NCBI GenBank assembly: GCA_002917075.1
Contig: NTMA01000068.1
Location: 62,001-126,000 of the forward strand
DNA length: 64,000 nt
Reading direction: 5' to 3'
Origin: Hawksworthiomyces lignivorus
Taxonomy: Eukaryota > Ascomycota > Sordariomycetes > Ophiostomatales > Ophiostomataceae
A model generated the notes under the pieces. The model ran no database searches. It was not told where the DNA came from and saw only the letters and a list, made by a program, of their open reading frames with translations. The stretch's first letter is position 1. Each line of letters opens with the position of its first letter. This document shows, one piece after another, positions 55,890 to 64,000 of the stretch. The translations under genes and the position numbers were made by a program.

Positions 55890-57967
55890 ATCTGCAAGTT
55901 TAAGCTGCGGCGCCAGAACAATAAGAAAATACTAAAGAGAAGTCGACAGAATATGTATACGGCTGAAACCACAGACTCTGTCCCGACCCCAAAGCTATGG
56001 TCCCGTCAATCCCACCCCGTTTGAGCACATTTGAGGCAGTTTCTTGGCAGCATCCAATCAAAGCAACTCCCAGGGATTATCAACAGTCTGGATTTTCAGA
56101 ACAGCTGTATGGTGGGAAGCATCAACTGCAACCATATTCTAGAAAAGAAGCAATTCGATATAGGTTTAGCATTATTTTGTCGATGGCCAATCCTAGAGCG
56201 CTCGATGTAATTGATATTTTGACTATGATACCAATGTATCTATGCTACAAACCAGAAAAAGTGTGTTACAAGGCAGCCTTTGCATAATGTGACAAAAGTG
56301 TGGTATGAGCAGATTAGAGAAGTTTATGTTATGTAAGAAGTTGACAAAATTATCAGGGAGCGAATTGAGAGGAAGTCTTTACGACACAGAAGAAGCAATT
56401 TACCTTGAAAGCTGCCTTGGATCAACGGTAACAGCTAAGTCTATTCACTTCGTCCCGGTCTGAATCCCATCTGTTTACGTAGTAATATACTGTACTGTAT
56501 ACGGTTTCCCTTATTGACTGGTTTCTTTTTGCGTTTTCCAGCCGCCTTACCGCTCGACCTGCTTTACATATTCGTGGGGGTCGGAATCACAACACTCATG
56601 AGTGAACAAAAAGGAACACGGTCAGGTGTTATCCTAAAAAGCTATTGTAAAATGCTGTAGAAGACGCCCAATATTGTGATGAAGGTCTGATATTGGAATT
56701 TATGTATGGAGAGGAATGGCACAATATCAGTTAGCAAGTATCGTTACGACAAACACCACCGTGCGAAATTATGAGAGGGAGAGTGAGTGGTGGTAGTGCA
56801 CGGGCTTCCTGCGGGGACAGCCATTGCGAGGAGAGTGAGGCCACAGAAACAAGTTTTTGAGAAATTAATGTAAAATATGTTTATACAAGCTATTCAAAGT
56901 AAAAAATGAGCATTTGGAAGACATAATGTATGTAAAACAATAATACGAAATAGATACGTCGAAACACGCAGATTGCTTTGCATCTTATGACTAGCAGCTT
57001 TTCTCGCGTGCACATCGTATGTTTGCGCGCTTCGCCTATTCGAAGTGGGGGCAAGACTGCGCAATCTTTTGCTCTGCATTGAAGCCAATGCAAAACAAAG
57101 AATTGTAGGTGCTTATGAAAGTTAAGCGACCAAGCTATCAGAGCTCACGCGCTAAGCAACTCTTTCTGGGAAGCAAAGCTCCAAGAAAGTATAAGCGGTT
57201 AACCCTTCCACAACGCATTGTCCTCCCGATTCTGGGTGGATTTGAACGTCAAGATCAGAAACTCAACATACTTGTGAAGATGCTTGAAAGCCACCCAGTC
57301 GTACTTTGAAATTCACTCTATTTGTCATAAAGCTGTTGCTTTGTAATAATAATACGCCGCATGTTAATGAATTCTTTGCTATGAGCAGCAATCATGATGC
57401 CAGCAGAGTTTTCTTCCATTTCTTGGAATGATAGAAGATTGCCTTTACGAGTCAAACTACAGGATCGTCGACGGAGATCGGGCTTTAGAGCTTAAGGATA
57501 CTGAATCCACCTCGCTTTTCTAGCGTGATTGATGAGTAAGTGGCACAACTAAGCCGATATCTTCCATTGTTGTACGAGCGGACACAGGAGCGGGCGCCCG
57601 AGCGGGAGCGGGAGCGGGAGCGGATGTGGGCCAGTTTTTGGTTAATTCCGCCGAATTTGATGTCGCAGCCTTTGAGCTTCAGATCCAGGCCGGCACCAAC
57701 AATGAGACATCGACACTGAGATTCATAGTCAGCATTCTAGAATCTTTGTATCTTTGTATTGATGTAATTTTACTTGATTCGGATTTGTAATTATCTTGAG
57801 AGCTATGTACGCCATAGAGGAAGAGATCAAGCCTCGCTGGATCATGCCCAAGTCTATAAATGATGGTCTTTCCCATGATCCCAAATTTGTTGGAACCCAG
57901 ACTCACAACACAGCTCAACAGCAACAGCACAAAAAAGCAAAGATAAAACGCAAACAAACTAGCAATC
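55890..57967. other. Intergenic, about 2 kb, no gene recognised
   Basis: AT-rich with short frames only. It holds a GAGCGG-type hexamer repeat (listed) and, at the right end, the promoter of the SDR gene. No spliced reading of family character was found. Confidence 0.45.
57595..57624 (+). repeat. Hexanucleotide tandem repeat (GGAGCG)n
   Basis: About four to five copies of GGAGCG, with a variant copy (GGCGCCC) on the left side. A simple-sequence tract about 350 bp upstream of an SDR start. Confidence 0.65.
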
Positions 57968-59073
57968 ATGGCAGACAAATTCCACCCCTACAAGGACAGA
58001 TACGCACACCCGCAGGGCGTCGGGGACGGACGACCGACCGCTCTCGAAGTGGTCCAAGATGAAGGACTCATTGGAGCGTACAAGGGAAAGGTTGCCCTTG
58101 TTACCGGAGGAACGAGCGGTATTGGAACAGAGACAGTTCGCGCCCTTCACGCCACCGGTGCAGACGTCTACTTCACTGCCCGGGATCTTGGCAAGGCGAA
58201 GAAGACAGCTGATGAAATCCGGGCCAAATCCAAGGGCACTGGCAAGCTGGACTTCGTCATGATGAACATGGATTCGTTGGCCTCTGTGCGTCAGGCTGCC
58301 AAAGATTTCTTGGCTAAGAGCGACAAACTGAACATCCTCGTCAACAATGCCGGTACGACCAGCAATACCACATACCCTATTATGGGCCTTTTCTTGCTCT
58401 GTACACTAACTTTTTCTTCTTCAACTGTTCAGGTATCATGGCTTGCCCATACTCGTTGACTGAGGACGGTTTTGAGCGGCAATTCGGCGTCAACCACCTG
58501 GCGCATTTCCTTTTCACGCTCTTGCTTCTGCCGACCCTCGAAAAGAGCGCTACGTCGAGCCTGCAATCCCGCGTCGTAAACGTGTCTTCCTCGTCGCATA
58601 GACACGGCTTAGTTTCCTGGGAGCATTACAACTCGCACCCAATTATTTACAACCCCGAGGCTGCTTATGGACAGAGCAAGACGGCAAATATCTGGCATGC
58701 AAACTACATTGATCGGGTGTATGGGCCGCGAGGCGTGCATGGATTGTCGCTGGGTCCGGGAGGCATTTGGACTGGCCTTCTCACCTTCCTTCCCGAGGAC
58801 GTTGTCAATGCCTTCAAGCAGGATGTGGAACTCAATACCCACATGCAGAGCGCAGAGCAGGGCTCTTCTACGTCGGTCTGGGCCAGTGTTGCCAAGGTGT
58901 GGGAAGGCAAGGGAGGAGAGTATCTCACCGACTGCGGAATTGCTCCTCCAGAAACGGGCGATTTGTACTCTGCTCTGGGCTCAGGTGCAGCGCCGTGGGT
59001 CAAGGGGCGGACTGCAGACGAAGACAGACTGTGGGCTTTGAGCGAGAAGCTCGTTGGAGAAACTGCACAGTGA
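57968..59073 (+). CDS. Short-chain dehydrogenase, retinol-dehydrogenase/WWOX-like class
   Basis: Exons 57968-58352 and 58433-59073 give 341 residues; the splice completes LVNNAGIMACPYS. The cofactor motif VTGGTSGIG is at residues 45-53, with YFTARD supporting NADP(H). GFERQFGVNHLAHFLFTLLLLP, RVVNVSSSSHR (catalytic Ser) and AYGQSKTANIW (Tyr and Lys) are all in place. The end LGPGGIWTGL is the PG motif of the family. Members reduce or oxidise lipid-like, aromatic or polyketide carbonyls. A Zn2Cys6 regulator gene follows on the same strand 560 bp downstream, which suggests a local pairing, but the substrate is unknown. Confidence 0.87.
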
Positions 59074-59631
59074 TCGTTCGTTGGTGTTCTGCAAATCCAG
59101 TCTAGTCTTCTGGACTGCAGGTTTGCTATCACCATTAGTTTATTTCTTCGTAGGTCTCTCTATCCCATTCATAAAAAAATTAGATTAGAATTTCATAAAA
59201 TAAACCATATTGTGGTTGCATCATTCAGTAGCCTTGCGTACCTGAGTTCGCCTGCTCTGCGTACGATTGCTCTGAAATTATAGAGTAAATAACGAAATAA
59301 AATACCTTGTGATTAGCTTCACAAGAGCACATACGCCACAAGCATGTCGCACAGCAGTTGGAATGAATTTACAGAAGACGCGCGCCCTAGTTGTGGAGAA
59401 GTTCTGTTTGTCGGGCTTTACGAAGTTTTGCGGTGAGTCGTCATTGGGAGAAATGCATCCCTTGGCACAACACTTGCGTAGTACCCACTCACCTTCTCTG
59501 CATATGACAAATCGCATCAGATTGTATTCTTGAGCGGGTTGAGCACGGTGCATAGGCTTAAGCATATGAGCGTTCAACTTGCCATTCGGATACTTAATTA
59601 TATGAGGCGAGACCGTCTGCCCTAGGTTCCC
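59074..59631. other. Spacer between SDR and regulator genes
   Basis: No gene recognised; short frames only. It includes the regulator promoter. Confidence 0.45.
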
Positions 59632-61555
59632 ATGGCGTCCACGAACCCAACCCGAAAAGCTTCCCAAGCTTGCGAAGCTTGCAGGTATCTAGACCCTTTG
59701 TGATTGGCCACATACTAGAATTTGATACGAAACGAACATATCTTGACACAAACCACAGGCGACTCAAAAGGAAATGCTCGAAAGATCGTCCGTCATGTCG
59801 TTTGGTATGGAGAACTGTCTGCCAAACCAGTAGCACAGAACAGACGGACAGTGTGCTGATTTGAACCTTGCCCCCATAGTGCACGCGCTTGAAGAAAAGA
59901 TGCGAATATGCTGGCTTGGCTGGACGTGAAGACCCTGCGAGTCCCATGGTAGTGACCGACCATTCTACAAGTCCTTCTATTGTCGGCCCCAGCAGCCTGG
60001 TCGGAGCGCTATCCTATTTTCAGTCAGAGACTGATGGCACCGCTATCGCCCAGGGTCCAGGCAAGCCGTTTCCCGCTTCTTTCTTTCTCGACTCGGACTT
60101 CTTCAGGCCGCTGAGTTCGAACAGTCTTGCGTGCGCGAGCCAAGCATGCCCCATCCACCAGTCTGCCTTGGCCAGTCTTGGACGTGATCCCAAGGAGCTC
60201 TGTGAAGACTATCTTTCTACGGTGCATCAATGGCTTCCAATTATTAGCAGAAAACGTTTAATAGCAGACGTAGAGAGAATTTCTTCTACCTCTTCTAATA
60301 GCAACACTAGCCCTGACGCCGACGCTGATACCTGTCTGCCTATTCTCCTCCTATGCATGAAGCTGTGCACAACCAGTCTGGCGCAAAAGCGCCAGGACGC
60401 GTATGCATACGCTCTGGCAACTTCACTTTGTTCTGCTGCGGAGTCCGCCGGGTTCATCTCCCTACGTCTCATACAATGCCTTGTGCTCCTGTCGCTCTTT
60501 GAGCTGTCCCACGCCATCTACCCAGCCGCATATCTCACCATAGGCCGTGCAGCGAGACATGGTCTGCTGATGGGCATGCACGACAGGAAGCGCGCACGGC
60601 AGCTTTTTGAGCCCGCAGAGACCTGGACCCTCCGCGAAGAGCAGCGCAGAACGTGGTGGGCGATTTTCGTGCTCGACAGGTAATTTTATCTCGGTATTAT
60701 GATGGCCTTGGAGCGTATGAACAAAAGGCCGCTGCTAACTCGCAGAACCAGAATTACCAACGTCGAGACAAGTGGCATGCCGCCTGCGGCACCAGAGCCC
60801 TGCTTTGAAGAACTCTTACCGATCAGTGACGTAGATTGGGACCAGGGCAACATCGTCGGGAGCGAACATCTCTACACAAAATCTTTCAGCAGCTCGGCCG
60901 CAACCGGGTCATTCGCCATGATCTGCCACGCCGCTCTCATGGTCGGCAAGGTCCATCGCCATACGGAGGCAAAGAAGACGGCGGAAGATGCCGCGCAGCT
61001 CCTCACGGAGGCCAAGCAGCTTCACTGCACACTTTTCGCCTTGCACACGTCTCTTGAGCCCCAAGATCCAAGCCAGGACCCTGTGCAAACCCTCCCCGCC
61101 CCTCGCTTGATTGCTTTGGCAATTTGCACCTGGGCTCGCTTCTTGCTATACAACGCCTACGCCTGCAACGAGCCATCTGGCCCCGCCGTTCACGAGCCTC
61201 TCGCGCTGGAGATGCAGAATATCAGCCTTACTGGCGTGAAAACTCTGGCAACTTCTACATCGCCTACTTTGGCTCAGTTTCACCAGAATTGTCCACTGTT
61301 AGTGCCATGCTTGTATCACGCAGCGACCGAGTGCGCTTGGTTTATACATGAAGATCACGATCCGGAACAATTCAAAGCTCTACGTGACATTGTCCAAGGG
61401 CTGCGAGAGTTGGAGTCTCGCTGGGGGGTTGCTAGTAAGACAAAACACCGCTTGCCTTTTTTCTTCTTTTTTTTTAAAAAAAAAATTTTTATTAACTTAT
61501 TGTAGGAGAATTTTTATCCCTACTCGAGCAAGGGGAGGTGTTGAAACTGATCTGA
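59632..61555 (+). CDS. Zn2Cys6 transcription factor, five exons
   Basis: Exons 59632-59684, 59759-59804, 59880-60679, 60746-61434 and 61506-61555 give 545 residues, all in phase. The zinc cluster (Cys14, 17, 24, 31, 34, 41: CEACRRLKRKC then CRLCTRLKKRC) is divided over the first three exons. The fungal-specific domain contains EDYLSTVHQWLPIISRKRLI, LLCMKLCTTSLAQKRQDAYAYALATSLCSAAESAGFISLRLIQCLVLLSLFELSHAIYPAAYLTIGRAARHGLLMG-like helices and REEQRRTWWAIFVLDR. The last intron (61435-61505) holds a T-run followed by an A-run, and its removal gives the usual ending EFLSLLEQGEVLKLI. It probably controls the flanking SDR genes, an inference from position. It is shorter than many members but complete. 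Confidence 0.85.
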
Positions 61556-61954
61556 TAAGTGCCATGAGCCTGTCACAAAATCGTCAACGTTTTCCAGTTC
61601 CCTAGTCAAGAACACTCGAAGCTGCATGCAAGTTGGCGCCACTGTGGTATATTCGATCAGCGCTGACTGCTCTCCCAGATTCTAGAAATACTACCCTAAC
61701 ATTGCCATGCTATCGACAGTTAGTTGCTATTTTTCTAGTCCCGCAATCTGCCGTACCAAAGTAACAACTAGTGACAGAGCAAATAGAAATCCAGAATAGA
61801 CAACCAAGTGTTCAGGTTACTGCGGGTGGAAACTACAAAAGCGAGAGTGGTGGTCAGCGCAAGGTTAGGCCACGCGTTGCCCCTCTTTTCATGACATGAT
61901 AACTTTTGAAAGACATTTCTACTCTTCAAGACTAAAGTCGCAATTCCAACCAAA
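61556..61954. other. Short intergenic region
   Basis: No gene. Promoter for the small protein at 61955. Confidence 0.45.
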
Positions 61955-62476
61955 ATGGCGCATCTACACGGCAGAAAGGGGCCAGCTGACGCTTTCTCGT
62001 ATGGAAAGGCAAACGGGACGTTTAAGAGCATTGACAAGCGAGTAGCCAAGCTCGTTGCCGACTTTGAGACTCTGTCAGAGTCGTCCACAATCCGGGCCAC
62101 CAACAGCTACGACAAGGCCAAGAAGACGCGCGAGTCAGTCGGCAGGTCGCGCATGGAGCTCGAGAGTCTATGCAAATCGGCCGATGCCATGTGGAATGAG
62201 CACCGCAGCAAGTGCTTTGTGCAAAGCAACTCGGCTCACGACTCTGTGCTCTCGCCTGAGTACCAAGCAAAGGTCGAGGCGGCCGTTCGAAAAGCAGTGG
62301 ACGTCGCGGGTTATTGCCAGACGCTGGGCCGAAAGGCCAAGGGGATCGAGGAGGACCTATCCGCTCAAGAAAAGTTGAAGGTGTTGACATTGAAACACCC
62401 AGTGATATTTGCGGCACTGAGGGCTTTGGTCAAAGTTGGATCTCATGGCTTGTTTGATGTCGGAGATTTCGTCTAA
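61955..62476 (+). CDS. Small helical hypothetical protein, 173 residues
   Basis: Single-exon frame starting MAHLHGRKGPADAFSYGKANG. It is rich in Lys, Ala, Ser and Glu and is predicted by composition to be mostly helical. There is no signal peptide and no membrane segment. I do not recognise a family. Coding use of third positions is biased toward G and C across its length, unlike the neighbouring spacer, which supports a real gene. It lies between a regulator and an SDR; no function is assigned. Confidence 0.55.
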   Translation: MAHLHGRKGPADAFSYGKANGTFKSIDKRVAKLVADFETLSESSTIRATNSYDKAKKTRESVGRSRMELESLCKSADAMWNEHRSKCFVQSNSAHDSVLSPEYQAKVEAAVRKAVDVAGYCQTLGRKAKGIEEDLSAQEKLKVLTLKHPVIFAALRALVKVGSHGLFDVGDFV

Positions 62477-62853
62477 GCTAAGAGAATATTGTTGTGCTTT
62501 CAGTCATTGGGGCAGCGGACTCCAACATGTTTGTTACAACAGATGTCAACGAAAGCACAATTAAGCACCGCGGCAATTTTTTTTTTATTTGTGATACTGT
62601 ATCTGTGTTGAACGGATCTAACTCTGCTAGTAAGACCAAAAATACCTGTCAACTACCAACAACAAGAGCATCTGGGAATGGTTTTCTGTCAGCAGTGTTC
62701 CAAGACGTTTCATATTGTTTGGCAGAGCTGTCTAAGCTGTATAGAGTTATCAGATTCCTTACACTGGCGAAAGATCAAGAGCGAAGGAGCATGATGTCGT
62801 AATTTTGATTCAAAACAAAGTAGAGACTGTCAAGTCTCATATACGGCAATTCT
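62477..62853. other. Convergent spacer
   Basis: A 102-codon plus-strand frame (62494-62802) lacks family motifs and is not called. No other signal. Confidence 0.4.
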
Positions 62854-63766
62854 CTACCAGGGCAGCTGAAGCGGCGTTGGCAGATTCTGGCCAAGGACTG
62901 GTTCGGCCGTGCCAATGTCCCGTGGCCCGCGGGGCGCCCAGTACTGGCCTGTCTTGGAAATATCCAGGTTGTCGGTCCAGTCGATTAAGCTTTTCGCCGC
63001 CTCGTCCGGAGTAACGGCTTGGTACATCCACATTAGATACAAGGATGGTTACACGAGACACGAAAAAAAAAATGATACTCACCACCACCGTCATCCCAGT
63101 ACTTGTCGAACCCAACCCCCGCCGTCATCTCAGTGCGCATAAAACCTGGGTGAATGATAGAGATAATGACGCCGGCCGCTTTCAGATCCAAGCTCAGCAG
63201 CTTGCCTGCCATATTGAGAGCGGCCTTGGAGGCGTGGTGCGCGTAGTTGCCACCGCCTTCCTTCTCGTGTCGGAGGGCGATGCTGCCAGCCTCTGACGAC
63301 ACCAGCACCACCTTGGTTCCCGCACGGAGCAGCCCCGCCTGGTAGAGTGAATGCACGATAAATACCGGCGCGATCGAGCTGGTCGTGTACATGCGCACCT
63401 CCTCGTCCCAGTTAGGACCCTTTGTGCCAAGATCCTCTGTCGAGAAGTGGCCAGCCGAGATGATCTGTGACGTTGGTAAGCTCCGCAGCTCCTGAAATAC
63501 GCTGAGATAAAATGCTAAATTGTCCGTACCACTGCATCCAAGGGACCAGAGCTCTTCAGATGTTCCGCGATGTTGGAGCCAACATTCTTTTCCATCAAGT
63601 CCACGTTTGGAATCCACCGAACACCTGCTGGGAAGCTTCCCGCACTATGGTTCTCCGCGGACCTAGTCGTTCCGTACACGGTCCGTCCGGCCTCGACATA
63701 CTGCTTTACAAGAGAGGCGCCGAGGCCGCGCGTTGCTCCAATAACAAGGACCGGTGCGTGCGACAT
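62854..63766 (-). CDS. C-factor/sniffer-type short-chain dehydrogenase with altered YxxxK motif
   Basis: Exons (minus strand) 63766-63530, 63464-63083 and 63017-62854 give 260 residues, all in phase. The cofactor motif is VLVIGATRGLGASLV. TKVVLVSSEAGSIA supplies the Ser, and IISIIHPGFMRTEMT is the C-factor/sniffer PG motif. The active-site stretch reads NYAHHASKAALNM: counted back from the lysine, the Tyr position of YxxxK holds His, and a Tyr lies two residues earlier. I believe this variant is shared by some fungal members, so it is not necessarily a loss. The tail TGQYWAPRGPRDIGTAEPVLG is family-typical. It probably reduces a carbonyl with NADPH; the substrate is unknown. Confidence 0.84.
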
Positions 63767-64000
63767 GATTTCGCTTAGTTTTCTGATGAGGTCGAATAAT
63801 GGTGCGGTGGCTACAATGTCAGCCGTTGAGTTGCAGACCCTCTCCCAGATTGATGATGTAATTTTTCTACGTCCTCTCGCGATCTATAGCGCTGATAGAG
63901 TACCTGTCTTGTCTTCTTAGTAAGCACAATTCTTGTTTTGTCGGCCGCTGCGCAGTGGCTCGCCAGTGGCGGGATGTGAAGCTTATCTCCCCAGAGCAAC
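63767..64000. other. Right edge, promoter region of the SDR gene
   Basis: A 62-codon minus-strand frame enters from the right edge (63999-63811) but has no recognised motif. No gene is called. Confidence 0.4.

Noticed and set aside
61455..61500. T-run followed by A-run as a terminator hairpin
   Set aside because: It lies inside an intron whose removal restores the expected regulator C-terminus.

Overview
The window is nuclear DNA of a filamentous ascomycete (Pezizomycotina). Genes are split by 45-110 nt GT-AG introns, Zn2Cys6 regulators are common, and it carries a HET-domain/ankyrin gene, a KN-homeodomain/C2H2 regulator and several MFS carriers. I cannot name genus or species. About 21 protein-coding genes that look intact, one regulator with an apparent frameshift, three decayed genes and one edge-truncated gene can be supported. 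I saw no rRNA, tRNA, CRISPR array or intact transposon.

Layout: (1) 1-5.3 kb: tail of a zinc alcohol dehydrogenase, a Trp-rich protein and a five-exon secreted protein. (2) 5.3-10.1 kb: a KN-homeodomain/C2H2 regulator with an apparent frameshift, then a decayed F-box/ankyrin gene and a decayed monocarboxylate-type MFS gene. (3) 10.9-15.9 kb: an O-methyltransferase and a HET/coiled-coil/ankyrin gene. (4) 16.5-28.2 kb: glucarate-dehydratase-like enzyme, ACS-family MFS carrier, DHDPS-family aldolase, 3-hydroxyacid-dehydrogenase-type SDR and a Zn2Cys6 regulator, together resembling a complete aldarate (glucarate/galactarate) catabolic cluster. (5) 30.3-34.7 kb: a membrane-anchored DUF5672 protein and a large Zn2Cys6 regulator. 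(6) 35.3-47.4 kb: butanediol-dehydrogenase-like MDR, sugar-porter MFS, benzaldehyde-lyase-like TPP enzyme, SDR, and a regulator with both C2H2 and Zn2Cys6 domains. I read this as a candidate acyloin/vicinal-diol cluster. (7) 47.5-55.9 kb: an MFS relic, an NmrA/isoflavone-reductase-like gene with an inverted-repeat promoter motif, an APC permease and a ferric reductase. (8) 58-63.8 kb: two SDRs around a Zn2Cys6 regulator and a small helical protein.

How the genes may work together: in region 4 the carrier would import an aldarate, the dehydratase would make a keto-deoxy-aldarate, the aldolase would split it to pyruvate plus an aldehyde acid, and the SDR would reduce that aldehyde acid. In region 6 the MDR and SDR would interconvert diols and alpha-hydroxyketones, and the TPP enzyme would make or cleave the acyloin bond. 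Both schemes are inferences from family membership and gene order. Splice sites were placed by eye, using reading phase and family conservation; where exon coordinates are given, the summed exons come out as whole codons.
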